Assembly (NCBI RefSeq): GCF_040712315.1 | Contig: NC_134020.1 | Span: 8,676,825 to 8,740,824 of the forward strand | DNA length: 64,000 nucleotides | Reading direction: 5' to 3' | DNA from: Castanea sativa | Lineage: Eukaryota > Streptophyta > Magnoliopsida > Fagales > Fagaceae | Shown: in pieces, positions 9,260 to 22,070 of the stretch | How positions within the stretch are numbered: position 1 is the stretch's first letter | Layout: every line of letters begins with the position of its first letter | The notes under the pieces: model-generated | Seen by the model: only the letters and a program-made list of their open reading frames with translations | Told to the model about the DNA's origin: nothing | Database searches by the model: none | Program-made: the position numbers and the translations under genes

Positions 9260-11735
9260 ATGGGATTTGCCCACCTGGTTTATATCGTTGCCAGTGTAAA
9301 GGCCTTCAAGGCCAAATATAATATCCGCCAAGACGTACTCAGTGATAACTGTCTGGAAGGGGATATAGAGGATGAAAGGGAGTCGAGGGTGATATTCATC
9401 CCCTTAATGGCCATCCTAGAGGGTGGGGTTAGGTTTCCCTTAGATCCCTTACTATTACGCTCTGTTTGTTTCAGTGGAAAATCTTATGTAAAAATAGTTT
9501 TCTGTACTTTCTAGTGTTTGGTAGTATAAAAAAAATAAAAATAAAAATAAAAAAGTCATAGGAAAACTATCTTTAATCAACACAAAAATTATGACTTATT
9601 TTTAATGATTGTTTTCCACTATTTTTTTAAAAAAACAACTCTATCTCACAGCAAAATAAATAAAGGAAGTAAGGAGATTGTTTTTCAATTCATTTGAGAT
9701 TGCTACCAAATATAGGAAAATGAGATAGTTTTATAGAAAATGTTGTTGGAAAATGACTCATTTTCTAGAAAACATTATCGTTGAAACAAATAGAGCATTA
9801 GGAACCCTTAGGTTTTAATGGCGTAGCCCAACCAATGTCTGCCCAATTTTTATAGGGTGGTCGGTTACGTTGGCTGATTAAATAGGTTGTACAACCTAAA
9901 ACTTACTCACCACGACATAAATTTCCTATATCGTTGCTATGGTAGCCTCAAGAACGACTACTACCATAAAGTCCGGGATTCCTAAATAAGGTTGATCTCC
10001 TACCTCCCAGACTTTAATAAGAATTCTCAAGGGGAATTTATAAAGGTGAGTGGTAACTGGCTTGCCGATGAGTTTTTTTTATGCTCCCTTCTTTTTCAAA
10101 CTTGTCGTATTAATTATTTCCTCTTGGCTATCATTGCAGATTCTAGGTACAACAAGTTAAACATTAACTTTGTTAAAGTTCGGGATCTAAACAGGATCCT
10201 ACGCTCTGAGGTGTTTATTCACACTGACGGATAACTACGAGCTTCACACCTTGCCTCAACTGCACTCCCTTCTACACCGAGTTTCAAGATCCAAGAGTTT
10301 CCTTCTGAGTGAAGCACCCCTTGCTAACATACATAGACGTACGATTGAAGGGGTTCCTTCCTAACATCTTGGAGAATGAAGCTTGAGAATGGGGTTCCTG
10401 TAGAAGAAGGGCAGACACCTTGAGACCAATCAATGATGGTTAGGGGAATATAGTCTTCCAGGCAGAAGTCTAGCACGTACCCGTGAACCATTTTGAGGAA
10501 GTTCAAGCGGACGAGGAGATGGTCTAAAGGAGGGACGACTAGCTATCAAACTACTTCGAGGGGACCCGAGTTCCTGCAGGGCGAACACTTCACCTAGGCC
10601 AATGGCTGAGACCTTGGCCCATGGTAGGAAAAGGTAGAGGGTTGCCAATCGCCTAGGGGGTCAAGCTGGAGTTCAACCTGTGGGGCGCGATGCTCCTACC
10701 ACCTCGGTTGCTACCGATCCACTAGTCTCTCAATCAAGTGTCCTTACTCAGAGCTCAGTCGACCGCTTACCGATTGTCGAGACTGAAAGGGCCTCATCCT
10801 CTACTCCCCCAACTTCAGGCTACAATCATTCCTTCACGCTGGGTGAAAGACCTCTTCCTGCCACGTCGTTCATACTAACGTGGAGGAAGGGTGAGGGAGG
10901 ATGGGTGGTAGAAAACCTTGAGAAGGCCTTATTGCTACCTGAGGATGTGCATTTCTAGAAGTAGATTACAAATAAGGACATTGTCCTCAACCTTAAGTGG
11001 CACTCCATAGCTATAAGTGTCTTTCCTCAGCCACTTTCTGATAAATTAACTTACGTATGTCCTTATTGCCTTAGAAATAAAGAGTTTCATATATGTTATT
11101 ATTAAGAAAAAATTACAAGCCAGGCAGGGGGCACATCTAGTTGAGAATCAACTGAAGAAAGCCATTGAAGAGGCAAACGATGAGAAGGCACTAAGGCAAG
11201 TCACAGAGTCCACTCTTCAAGAGAAAACCTGAGAGGTTGCTCAAGTCGAGAATAAGTTGTTGACCACTGAAAAGGATCAGGATTCTGCCAACCAGAAAGT
11301 GGAAGTCCTGAAGGGGAAGCTCGAGGAGTCCGACACCAAGCTGGCTCAAGCTCTAAGTGTCATCACAACCCGAGATGAAGAGCTCGTGGCCATTAAGAAG
11401 AATTTGGAGAATGCTGAGTAGGTCAACTACAACTTCAGTTTCGATGATGCTGAACGCTCTGCTGCCAGGGTCATAAAGGAAGTCAGGGTGGCAAGGTACT
11501 TGGAGGGGTGGATTGTTGCCCTTGATGCCATTCACCTCCCCCTGACCTCTCCATTCAGGGATCTGTCCAAGGTTCCTTTTCCCGGGGACTTATTGGTCGA
11601 AGAAGTCCAACAGGAGGGGCAGGTTAGGGAAGAGGAAGACAGCCCCAGTTTTCGGGGGATCTTGAATGAGATAGAGGCTCATACTACAGACATCGATGTC
11701 ATCATCGTGGAGAACCCAAATCCTCTTGTGACTTA
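9260..11735 (+). pseudogene. Extra ORF antisense to pol (Tat-type aORF), broken
   Basis: The ATG at 9,260 opens a protein whose first ~65 residues match the minus-strand ORF starting at 54,705 in element B (shared GDIED and GGVRFP.DPLLLR). This resembles the plant family annotated as putative gypsy-type transposon protein; its function is unknown. A MITE interrupts it at 9,458-9,797. Coding similarity resumes at 9,801 with in-frame stops (LTHHDINFLY). Later parts are 10,680-10,958 (Ser/Thr/Pro-rich, then TWRKGEGGWV) and 11,125-11,735, an acidic coiled-coil-rich tail. A possible GT-AG intron is 10,046-10,139, but B seems to read through the equivalent donor, so this is uncertain. Several stops make the gene non-functional. 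Confidence 0.75.
9458..9797. mobile_element. 340-bp MITE, Tourist-like
   Basis: Ends CGCTCTGTTTGTTTCA and TGAAACAAATAGAGCA are inverted repeats matching at 14 of 16 positions. They are flanked by the 3-bp duplication TTA (9,455-9,457 and 9,798-9,800), which is typical of PIF/Harbinger-derived elements. Removing it rejoins the aORF similarity to element B. The interior is AT-rich and non-coding. Confidence 0.8.
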
Positions 11736-12256
11736 GGCCCTGGTGGCTCTTGCTACCCAAACCAATCTTGCTCCCCCAACATCTTGGTAGAGCCCCAATC
11801 CTACTTCCCCTACTACCGAATAGAGGTCAGACCCATAGGTGAGGCTTATTGCAATTTTTAGTAGTCTTTTTTTTCAATATTCCCTTTGTACTTATTACAG
11901 TTCTTAATAAAAACCATTTTCCTTTTGATTCATTTATGTGTTCATTGAATTTGTATGGCTAAACCTTTTCATTGCATAGAATTTTTCCCTTCTTTTTACC
12001 CTAATTGCTCGGAACTTAATTTTTTAATAGGGAAAAGACATAAGGCACTTTCTCAACATAATTGGCATGACCTTTGATTGTTGAAATAAATAAAACCAAG
12101 TGTGCTTGCACTGAACTCGGCTCTTAAGTGACATAACTCTTTACTATTGAAGCAAATTTAACCAAAGTGTATATTCTCAGCATTCGGTCCCCTTCCTTTT
12201 ATATGCTTAAGTTTTCACCCTTTTAGTGGCTGAAACCATGTCGAGGTACTGATTTG

Positions 12257-12482
12257 GGTTTCCACATAGTCAATGACCGGGGTTAGGCCAAGGCTAGATT
12301 TCTGTCCTTAGTTAGGTTTCCACCTAGTCGGTGACCTAGGTCAACCGAGGTTAGGTTTCTATCCTTAGTCAGGTTTCCACTTAGTCAATGACTAGGGTCA
12401 AGCCGAGGCTAGATTTCTGTCCTTAGGTTTCCACCTAGTCGGTGACCGGGGTCAAGCCAAGGTTATGTTTCTGTCCTTAGTC
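12257..12482. repeat. Tandem array, about four units of 54-58 bp, element A
   Basis: Units begin GGTTTCCACCTAGTCGGTGA and end TTTCTGTCCTTAGTCA. In the opposite orientation they match the array at 50,838-51,309 in element B (GACTCCGGTCACTGACCAGG type). The array sits between the integrase 3' end and the aORF 3' end in both elements. The 520 bp between the aORF and the array (11,737-12,256) holds AT-rich spacer with no gene. Confidence 0.85.
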
Positions 12483-12630
12483 ACCTTATGCTACTCGTCT
12501 TCATACAAGGAGTTTATTTCCTATTTCTTAACCTACTAATAGTATTCTCGTATAACGTGGAACATGAATGAACAAAATTCGAGCAATTTACAAAACTTAG
12601 GCTATTAAATACATCACAACTATCCAGAAT

Positions 12631-13720
12631 CTAATGAAAGTACTTTTTAAGGTTGCTTACATTCCACGGCCGAGGGAGTAGCCTCTCCTTTAGATCCTCT
12701 AGGTAATAAGCCCCAACCCTGGCCTTGACAGTCACGTAGTATGGGCCTTCCCAATTCAGGGCGAGCTTTCCCAAACTTGGCTCCTTCATACTCCCCAGTA
12801 ATCTTCGTAAGACAAGGTCTCCAGCAACGAACTCTCTCGGCTTGACATTTCTATTGTACCCTCTAAACAACTTCTATTAGTAGTCGGCCAGGCAAATGGA
12901 TGCTATCTCTCTATTCTCCTCCATGAAGTCCAATTGTTCAGTCAAAAGCCGGTCATTCTTATTCTGAGAGAAACCCATAATCCTTATGCTCAGCAAGCCA
13001 TTCTCCACCATAGCTTCAGTATGGTAGGTCATGGAAAAAGGGATTTCACCAGTGGACCTCCTGGGAGTGGTTCGGTATGCTCATAGCACATTGGGCAGTT
13101 TTGCGGTCCATTTTCCCTTGCCATTCTCTAACCTTTTCTTCAGCCCATTAACAATAGTCTTGCTGGTGGCTTTAGCTTGTCCATTGCTCTAGGGGTAAGC
13201 CAGCATAGAATACATGTTCTTGATCCCAAGGTCACTGCAATACTTTCTAAAGGCCTTGCTATCAAATTTCAGCCCATTATCTGAGATTAAAGCCTTTGGT
13301 ACCCCAAACAGAGTCAAAATTGTCTTCCAAACAAATTTCTTCGCGTCGATGTCACAAATGTTCACCAAAGCCTCAGCCTTTACCCACTTGGTGAAATAGT
13401 CAATCGCCACTATTATGAACATCTTGTTCCTAGTGGCTCTGGGGAAAGGGCCCACAATATCTAGCCTTCATTGTGTAGAAGGCCACGAGCTAGAGATCGG
13501 GTTAAGGATCCTCCTGATTGATGGATTTTTAGTGCATACCTCTGACACTGATCACACTTTTTGACATACTCTGCAGCATCCCTCTATATATTTGGCCACT
13601 AGTACCCCCAAGTCATTGCTCTATGCGCCAGGGACTGACCACGCATATGGATGCCACATATTCCCACGTGCAACTTAGTGAGGAGTCCATCCACGACTTT
13701 AGGGTGTATGCATGAAAAAT
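12631..13720 (-). pseudogene. Integrase of element A: H2C2, core and C-terminal part
   Basis: On the minus strand, a zinc-binding segment with CDQC at 13,545-13,556 is followed by a catalytic core (AIDYFTKWVKAEAL, then SDNGLKFDS) and a chromodomain-less C-terminal region ending NLKKYFH at 12,631. The first two catalytic Asp positions are present. The Glu expected in SNGQAEAT reads Lys (codon at 13,171-13,173), and a stop precedes that motif. The reading frame is broken near 13,190 and 12,870. A functional product would insert element DNA into the host genome. Confidence 0.85.
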
Positions 13721-14117
13721 AAGGCCCACCAAAAGACCTTTGATACTTCTTCTCATCCAACAACCAATATTGAGCAGATTTTTGTCGTATCTTCTTGGAA
13801 TCCTTTTATTTATGGAGTAGGATTCCATTTGAGATGAATGAAATGATGGGATCCATCCAGCTCGGCGAAATGGCTATGGCTGAGACTTCATAATGCTCCT
13901 GATGATTGATGCTCGAGGATTCCAATGACTCCACTGAAATGATTCAGCTTATAGAACTCCCCACAGATGAATCTAAAGTGGCCAAGGAGTCCACATGGCT
14001 GTTCTACCCCCTAAAGATTTGGGTCACCTTCACCGACCCGTATTGTGCTTGCAATGAGCGGACTAGTTTCAAGTAATTTGCCATTCTTGGGTCCCTTGCT
14101 TCAAAATCCCTGTTGAT
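13721..14117 (-). pseudogene. C-terminal RNase H region and linker of element A
   Basis: Minus-strand translation gives NRDFEARDPRMANYL and KVTQI phrases matching 49,220-49,370 of element B (the end of the archaeal-type second RNase H), then a linker to the integrase zinc-binding part. The catalytic part of RNase H is missing because an LTR begins at 14,118. Several stops and frameshifts are present. Confidence 0.7.
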
Positions 14118-15366
14118 TGCTTAAAATTACACTATTATCTTAGTCTTTGTAGGAAATATCACATCAATTTCATGTTTAATTACATGTAAATATGTGATTT
14201 TGAAATATTTCTCAAACATATACTCATTACATGTATTTTTCTCATGTAGGAGATTAAAACCATTCATCTAATCACACAGACATGCTGTCAAGAGAATCCA
14301 AGGGTCAAGATCAATTGGAGCATGGATTTTGAAGTATTAAATAAGTCAAAATTGTGTGAGAATAAAAAAGGGAAGAAAGAAATTCGTCTATGCCAAAATT
14401 GAAAAAATCCTAATTTGGAAACATCCTGCACTATTTCAGTATTTTTGCCATAAATTCTTGCACAAATGTCTGATTGACCTAATTCTTATGGCCACGAAAA
14501 GAAGGCTTGAAGATCTACAACTTTTCAGTTTATTAGAAATTCCATAAAAATCTTTTTGAGGGTCAAAAATGGGCTGGAAACTGAGAGTGGATAAAATTCC
14601 AAAAATCAAGGGATTCCCATCATAAATTTGTGGGATTTCTGTTTTTCTTTTCGAGGAGGCTGAAGTTATAGTAGAAGAAAAACCCTAAAACATTTTTCAT
14701 CTTTTGTTTTTAGACATTTAGCATTGTTTTGATGGATTTCTTTTGCATAACTATGTGTGGCTAAACCTCTAGCTAGGGTTAGATGTGAAACCCAACATTT
14801 TTATCATGTGTTCCTGGGATTATGTACGTGCTTTCTATGGATTGATGATTGAATTTTGAGATTGATTAACTATTTGGAATCATTGCATGTTGATAAGTTT
14901 TTAATATTTAATATGATTTTTATTTATATCGAATGCTTGAACTCCTTGATTCATTATGATTTGAGAATTTATTGAATGTTCAATCACTTATATTCAATCT
15001 ACTTTATACTTTGTTTGAGTACTTTATTTTTTTATCTTCCAATTAGGCAAGTTGGCTCTCTACTCTAATTGAGTTAAAAATAATCTAAGTTCATGTGATA
15101 AAATATTAGGTGGATCCTTGAATCCCTAGTGTTTTCTCTCCATCAATTTCTCTTAGATTTATTTTGCTATTCTCAATTGTAGTTTCAATATTATTTTGCT
15201 CCATCTTTGGGTGGAAAAACAAACAAACAACTGTTTTTATTTACTACTTAATAATGGAGGTTTTAACATTAGTTTCAATTATTCCCTGTGGATCGACCTC
15301 AGACTTACCAAGATATTATTACTTGTGAAAAACCTGCACTTGGGTTTTCATTATTTAAATCGCAAC
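14118..15366. repeat. Gypsy-type LTR with mismatched flanks
   Basis: A 1.25-kb segment from TGCTTAAAAT to ATCGCAACA with LTR-like layout, including GTGGATCGACCTCAGACTTA near its end as in other Gypsy LTRs. The left flank is TTGAT and the right flank is AGTAC, so there is no target duplication. The right flank continues into a second copy of the integrase zinc-binding region. This suggests recombination between two LTRs lodged in different Tat copies. The orientation is probably plus. Confidence 0.55.
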
Positions 15367-15485
15367 AAGTACCCCTAAGTCACTGTTATATGAGCCACAG
15401 ACTAACCACCCATATGGCTGGTAATGTTCAGCTAAACCAAACCCTAAATTTGTAGTTGAATTTGAGGATAGTTGGGACCTCCTAA
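15367..15485 (-). pseudogene. Stray fragment of Tat pol
   Basis: 15,367-15,415 matches 13,600-13,655 (AGTACCCCYAAGTCA then CATATGG), so part of the integrase zinc-binding region occurs twice in the wrong order. 15,416-15,485 may be the degraded RT thumb, but this is weak. Confidence 0.55.
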
Positions 15486-16832
15486 TGTAGACACCATATT
15501 TTGTACCCATTACGACTCGGGCCCCGTTCCCCAATGATGCTCAAACTTTAAGGCCCAAGGCCAGTTTAGAGCCCAATCAAATATCATATTGACTTGAGGA
15601 GTGTTAAAATGGAAAATATAACCTTTTAAATGAGCAAAAATCTATTTTTGGAAATAAAATGACCAAAGAGGCCTTCAGCCCACGTACTTGGGCAGTAGCC
15701 TGCGTATGTAGGCCAAAGCATGCGTACTTAGGCACTCTCTTGCATACGCAACTAGAGTTTCAGAAACATAAGAAATGCAAGTTTTCTGCAATAATGGATG
15801 AGGTTTGAAATGAATCCTACATCGTTTGAAGCCATTCCAAACCCCATTTTTTCCACTATATAAAACCTTACATGGTACATTTTCAAAACACACAGAAATC
15901 CCACGAGAAAAACCTAAGATTCACTAGAAAATAGTGAATCAAAAGGGAGTTTTTCACAAAACACCCTCAAGTCAATTTTACTTGATTGAGACCTTTTGTG
16001 GCCCCAAATCTTTTAGTTTAAGATTACTAATCGCTTGTTTAATGACTTGTGATAGATTTGACAGAGGGGAACAATCAAAATCAAAGCTTGAGAACTCCTT
16101 TTTGAGGTATCAAGCTTCAACATTTCTTTTTTCTTTTTAGTTTTTCTTTTCTATTTTAATCTCATTTTTTGCTTAGTTTGTGTTTATACATGTTTGTTTT
16201 ATAAGCATGTTAGGTTGTTAGAATTAAGGTTTTCTTTTGTGCTATGTTTTTCCGTTTTGTGTTTCTAGGTTAGGGTTTGTGAACAAGCTTCACGCACGCA
16301 TGTCATAAGCATGTGTACGTAGGTTAAACCTTGTGTACGCAAGCCTCTAGCTGTGTATGCGAGCACTTTCCTAAAAACCCTAATTCGGATTTCTTTTTTC
16401 GTTTGGTTTGCTTGTTTCACATGTTTTACATCTGTTTAAGCCCTTTTCATATGTTTATACGTATCTGAGTCTCTGTCTTGCATGCTTGCATATCTTTAAT
16501 ATGTTTAGATTAGGGTTTTATGTTTATGTCTTGTTTAAATACCATGAACATTCATTCACATGTCCATGCATTAATGCCATAGGTGCTGTGTTGCTACAAG
16601 GTAAGCAAGGTACGTTATGCATTCATATGAACTTGCGTTTGGGTTGATTCAATCTTTTCTTGATGAATATACAAAATATGTACCATGCTCTTAATTAATA
16701 ATGCGATGTTGTTTGCTACCATGTTAACATGATATGCTTGCTGCCATGCTTGGGTTGCTGCCTTGCTTTAAGATGCATGATATGATTTCACATGCTAGGG
16801 TTTCTCATATGTGTTTGGCTTTCTTTTACCTT
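15486..16832 (+). repeat. Probable solo LTR of a third Gypsy family
   Basis: It starts TGTAGACACCATATTTTGTA, a start used by Ogre-like Gypsy LTRs. A TATA box (ACTATATAAAACC, about 15,856) lies in the middle. It interrupts the RT of element A: minus-strand coding resumes at about 16,833. Flanks CCTAA and CCTTA are a weak target duplication. GCGTACTTAGGC-like words recur at 15,680-15,745 and again at 16,285-16,355. Confidence 0.55.
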
Positions 16833-17460
16833 AATATCTCAAATATCTCGTTTAAATCTAGCATGTGCTCCTCCGACTTCTTTCTCTTAACTACCATGTC
16901 GTCAGTATACAACTCTACTTTTTTTCCAATCTACTGCCTAAGCATCTGGGTGACCATTTGTTGGTAAGTTTCCCCGTCATTTTTCAAACCGAAGGGCATA
17001 ACGGTGTAATGGTAATTACCTTATGGAGAAATGAAGGAAATCTTCTCCTAGTCCTTGGCCGCTAGGGCAATCTGGTGATATCCCTAGAAGGCGTCCAAGA
17101 AACTCATTCTTGGATGACTATACGTGGCGTCTACTAACTGGTCAATCTTCGAGGGGTCCATAGGGCATACTTTGTTTAGATGTGTAAATTCAACTCAGAC
17201 CATTTACTTCCCATTCTTCTTCTTCTTCACCACCACAGTATTGGCCAACCAGTCTGGGAAGAACACTTCTTTTATGAGCCAAGCCTACTTCAACTTCTCT
17301 ACTTCCTTTTTCATGGCTTCCTTGTGAGGCTTGGCCAACCATCTCGGCTTTTGCTTCTTGGGGGATAATAGGGGTCCACATTCAATCTGTGCACTATAAA
17401 CTCTAGGTCCACCCCAAGCACCTTGTATGGATTCCATGCAAAAACATCCAAATTCTAGAC
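16833..17460 (-). pseudogene. Reverse transcriptase of element A, truncated
   Basis: The minus strand encodes the PR-RT linker (LAKPHKEAMKKEVEKLK, 17,285-17,340), then the fingers/palm with an SFLDAF-like segment near 17,100 and YTDD at about 16,900, where most Gypsy enzymes have YVDD or YIDD. Both Asp residues remain. The frame breaks several times and coding stops at the LTR at 16,832, so the thumb and the first RNase H are absent. Confidence 0.8.
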
Positions 17461-17830
17461 TAATGGCAATAGTACTTACACACGATCCTTGGTTGGAAGG
17501 CTCTTCCCTATCCAAAAATTCTTATCCTTGTAGGGCAAGATGTGGACCTCAACCAACTCCTCAGCACTATGAAATTCACCATCACTTCCTTCCCTTCTAT
17601 TACCACAGGGAGCTTGATCTGCCCTATAAGCATCACCATCTTCTCGTCAAATCCCACTAACAGGGTGTCATACTTAGTGAGGTCCTCATCTTTCAAATCC
17701 AACCCTTCATGCAAATCGAGGTACATGATCTTCGCCCACTACCTAGATCGACCATAACTCTTTTGATAAGGAACCCCCCGATTTGGAGGGTCACAACCAA
17801 TACGTCGTCGTGTGGTTGAGTTGTTCCCAC
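17461..17830 (-). pseudogene. Aspartic protease region of element A
   Basis: The minus strand gives RVMVDLGSG near 17,760, the protease active-site Asp in Tat-type context, then after a frameshift LDLKDEDLTKYDT and VGFDEKMVM (17,600-17,726). This matches element B 46,990-47,313. The frame ends prematurely at 17,508. Confidence 0.75.
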
Positions 17831-19175
17831 GAGGTCATCGTCGTCAACAGCTATCTTCTCCTTACCAGACTTTGGCTTCTTCCCAGGGCGGCCTATTATC
17901 TCTGGTTCCTACTGGGGAGTAATGTTGAGTATCCCCCTTCGGTGGCTGGTGCTAACCTCAATTGACGCGGTGTGTACAACTTCAATGATGTGGAGGGGAG
18001 GTGGCATTGCCCTTCTTTAGCTTCCTAACGCCTGTCCTACTGTACCCCCTCCTTAATCGACCACATACTCTCTTAGATGCCCCACTTTAACCAGCTGTTC
18101 CAAGTAATCCTTGAATGTCCTGCACTGCTCGGTGGTATGCCCCTTATCCCAATGATAAGTGCAATACAGGTTTTGGTTCGTTTGAGTCGAATCTCTGCTC
18201 ATTTTATCAGGCTAGCAAAAATAGGACTCATGCATAATCTTCACCAAGAATTTGTGTACAAGCTCCTTAAAAGCGATCTTTGCCCCTTCTACTCAACTAA
18301 CGGGGATTTACCCCCTGACGTCTTTTCTAGGCCTTTGTTGAAAACCCCCAGTCTGGTGTTCCCTTTGGTACTGAAATGCAGTAGGGGCCTTCCCTTTACT
18401 CTGTGACCTGTTATCTTCCAATCTCTTGTGTTCCTCTATTTGCCTAATTACTTGATGCATGTTCTTAGGGAGCTTCATAGTCAAGGAGTCCCTTAGTTCG
18501 AACTTGTAAGGAAGCCCCAATTTAAATGTGCTCACAGCCACCTATTCATTTCCTCCTCCAATCTCATTATACAACTCTTAGTATCTGTCCGTGTATGACT
18601 GGAGAGTCTCCCCACTCCCATCTTTATGGATGGCAGGGCATTAATAGGTGTACATTACACCACTAAGGCATGGGAGAATGCATATGTGGTTGGATCTGGG
18701 CCCTACACGTGGAATGACTGTGAGCAAAGGAAGAGGAAGCATTAGCTAAAAGATCCTATTCTTGGTTCGTCTTTGAAGGCGTGACGCCTTGAGAAGGAAG
18801 TGACTTACAAAAAAGGAGACAGTGACTTTCAAAGGTCAGTAATTATGAGGACACCCTTTATTGGTTGAATGCATGTAGGACCACTTCAGAAACACGTGTA
18901 TTATTCACAGTACTCCCGATGTCCCTCTCAACGTCCAAGACTTGTTTCCCAAGCAATGGCAAAGTCACCTACCCACGGGTCCCAGTGTCACATTAGCGCA
19001 ATCTCTATCCTCTACTTAGCAGAAAATATCACAGCTATGCAAAGGTCCACAATAGATAAATGATGACTTAACACCTGTCTTTGTACTCAGTCATATACCT
19101 CAGACTATAAGAAGAACATGCAGTTGTATTTTAGGGTAAGAACCTAAGTAGATATTTGGAGGAGAGAGTAGAAAG

Positions 19176-22070
19176 TGATGAAAAAATGCATGTTTATATC
19201 GTATACAAAACATACGCAGCGGAAAATTGACGGATCTATTTTATTCGCAATTGTTAACATGTACTATGCAAATTTCAGAATCAAGAACAAGAAAGCGTAC
19301 CTTAGTGTAGTGAAAATCAAAACCAAAATCAGAAGTACTCGGGAACACTTTTAATCTTCACCCCAATTCTACTTTACGCCCAAGAAGTGTGGTCTCTCAA
19401 TCAGTTTCCAAGGGAGAATGATAGAGTGTCTCACTCTCACATACACACCATTTCACAATGATGTCTCTCTTTTTCATACATTAAAATTCTATATGTTTCT
19501 CTCCTTATACTGATTATCTAATTAGGCTAGCCTTTTGGGCCTTTCCAATTGGGCTTTAGTATGTGGCTTGGAGTGGGACCAATAAGACACTAGCTCTAAT
19601 GGGTCTTAGGCTTTTCTGTCAACTCTTGACAAGTCCAAAGTTACCATTAACTATATTTAATACCACTATATAAATATAGTTGCACTCTAGGCCTTATTAA
19701 TAAATTATATCCCAAGACTTTATTATACATGCAACCCCTTCATAATATATTCGTAGTAATACAAAGTCATAAATGCAGACTACCACTTTGTAGATTACTA
19801 GATCTTAATCCTTGAGTACTGATATGCATTGATAATAGCTTAATTTTGCATATTTATATCATTGTTAGAAAGCATTATCATACTTATTTTGAGGTAATTC
19901 ATGCATTTTATATTTGGTTTTGGAATAATGGTGAATAATCAATTTTGTGCTTAATTGAATCTTATTGCGTGAATTTGTCTTTTGTAGGAGAATGAAATTA
20001 AATAAGTGGATTTGTGCAAAGAAGAAAGCTAATGGACTTTACTTTTATAAGGGCCATGATGAAGTTAAAGAAGGCCAACTCAATTAAATTTAAGTCCAAT
20101 TGGAGCAGAGAATCAAAGGAAATTTGCACCAAATCCAAGTTCAATTCGGATTAGGATCCCAGCCTACACATGAGTTAGTATTTTTGGCATAACTTTCGGC
20201 TCAGATGTCCAATCGAGATGATTCAAGTTGAACTGGAAATTTAACTTAAAAGGCTACAACTTTTTAATTTACCAAAAGTCCAAATTCTGACTTTAAATGG
20301 CCAAAATCGTCGGTTAAGTGAAGCCTAAAAATTTGGGATTTTTCCCAAACGAGAATTCAACTTGTAATGGGATTCCTTGACCTATTTAAAGGCTCTTTAG
20401 GGAATAATTTAGGGGGAGGTTAGTACTAGGGCTGGGGGTTGAACATAGAGAGTGTGGCTACTTCTTTGGTTTTCTTCCATGACAGTTAGTTTTATTTTAT
20501 TTGTCTAGTTTAATGTTTAGTATTTTATTTTAATTACTATGAGTAGCTAAATTTATAATTAGGGTTGAGGATGAAACCTTGTTAAAGATTATTAGTAATA
20601 TTTATGTGATTTGATTTTTCCCACAATAGTTTTTCTCTAATGATTTAAATTGTTCTTGATTCATATCAATTGACTAAGATGAGATTCTAGATACGAGTTC
20701 AATCATTTTTTTCTCATGATTTAGGATTTATCTTAATTAATTGAATGCTTGGTTTATTAATTCTTAATTATAAAATTGGATATCGCTTGTGATTTATCTG
20801 TCAATGTATACAATTTATGATTTGATTTTTAGAATTGGATATATCTTGTGATTTATTTGGCTATAGATACAATTGATGATTTGATTTTATACTTAAGAAG
20901 TGAAGAAGAACATGCTTTTGATTTTTAAAATACGGATTTTAATGAGAATATTTTTCATGATAGCAAGATTGATTTTTAGATTATCATGTAGTGAGTTGGA
21001 AAAAATTAATGATCATAAATATATGCTGATATGACTTACAAGGCGGATTCCAAAACCTTAATTCATTTCCCTTGATTGTTTACATCTTTTTATTGCTTTA
21101 TATCTTTTGCTTAGTTTAACTATTTGCTTAATTTGATTATTTACTTAGTTTATTTAATTTAAAAACAACTAATTTTTATTAAACTAGATTAGGATTAATT
21201 TGGTTAAGATTTAATTAATTTCCTACGTTCATTCAAGTCCATGTGGGTTCGACGTCGTTCTTGTCAAACTATACTTCGGTACGGTTTATACACTTGCGAG
21301 TATTATAAAATTTCACAACAAGTACCGGTTTAATCCTTTAAGTTATTCATCATATATTTATGAAATCCAATTTCATAAATATATACTTTAGTAACTATTT
21401 ACTAAAGTAGTTAGGCCTAACATTCTGAATAACAAACCCATTAAACTTATCTCAATGGAATATTTTGTATCTCCGTTAAGAGACTATGAATTCCATCTTG
21501 AGAATATATGTTCCATCAACACTAAATGTGGTTGCCCAACATACTGAGGTTTTGACCGTAACTTTAGATCTCACTCCTGATATATCAAAGCAACTTATAC
21601 TTCATGATCAGGCCCATTATTCTCTTAGGATTAAGAGTTCATATAAATATAAGTCATGAGATTTATCATTCAATTGACAGTAGTTAGGAGAATAATAAAT
21701 CTCACAGCGATCCAGTTCAATATGTCTTTACTCTTAAAACATATCAACATACCAACTAGAAGTCTCCACTTCCATGATCAAGACAAATCATCTTAGTTGA
21801 TATGTTATAGTCTTCGCAGATGAAATGCCCAATTTCATCACTGACTACGAACTACAATTCCGAGTTTACAAAGAACTTGTGATTTATATCTTCTGTGACT
21901 TTTCACATAAATCACATACTATACATCTCATTGACTATATGATAATGTCCAATATTCATGTTACCATTATTTTAGATTATAATAAAACAACTTTATTAAT
22001 GCAACAATAAGTCATACATAATGTCATACTTAGCATCATACAATAGGATTTAAGGGCACTAATCCTAACA
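19176..22070 (-). repeat. Solo LTR family S, copy 1, interrupted
   Basis: It runs from TGATGAAAAAATGC to AATCCTAACA, flanked by a perfect GAAAG duplication (19,171-19,175 and 22,071-22,075). Without the inner LTR (19,820-21,320) it is about 1.39 kb, like the other five S copies. No internal retrotransposon sequence lies next to it. Confidence 0.88.
19820..21320 (+). repeat. Solo Gypsy-type LTR nested in S copy 1
   Basis: 1,501 bp from TGATATGCATTG to TTTCACAACA, flanked by a perfect AGTAC duplication (19,815-19,819 and 21,321-21,325). The phrase GTGGGTTCGACGTCGTTCTT near the end parallels the LTR at 14,118-15,366. Removing it restores the S sequence TTGAGTACCGGTTTAATCC. Confidence 0.85.

Noticed and set aside
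10046..10139. Intron in the antisense ORF of element A (GTGAGT to TTGCAG)
   Set aside because: Signals are good, but the homologous ORF in element B seems to read on past the equivalent position, so it is not listed as a firm feature.
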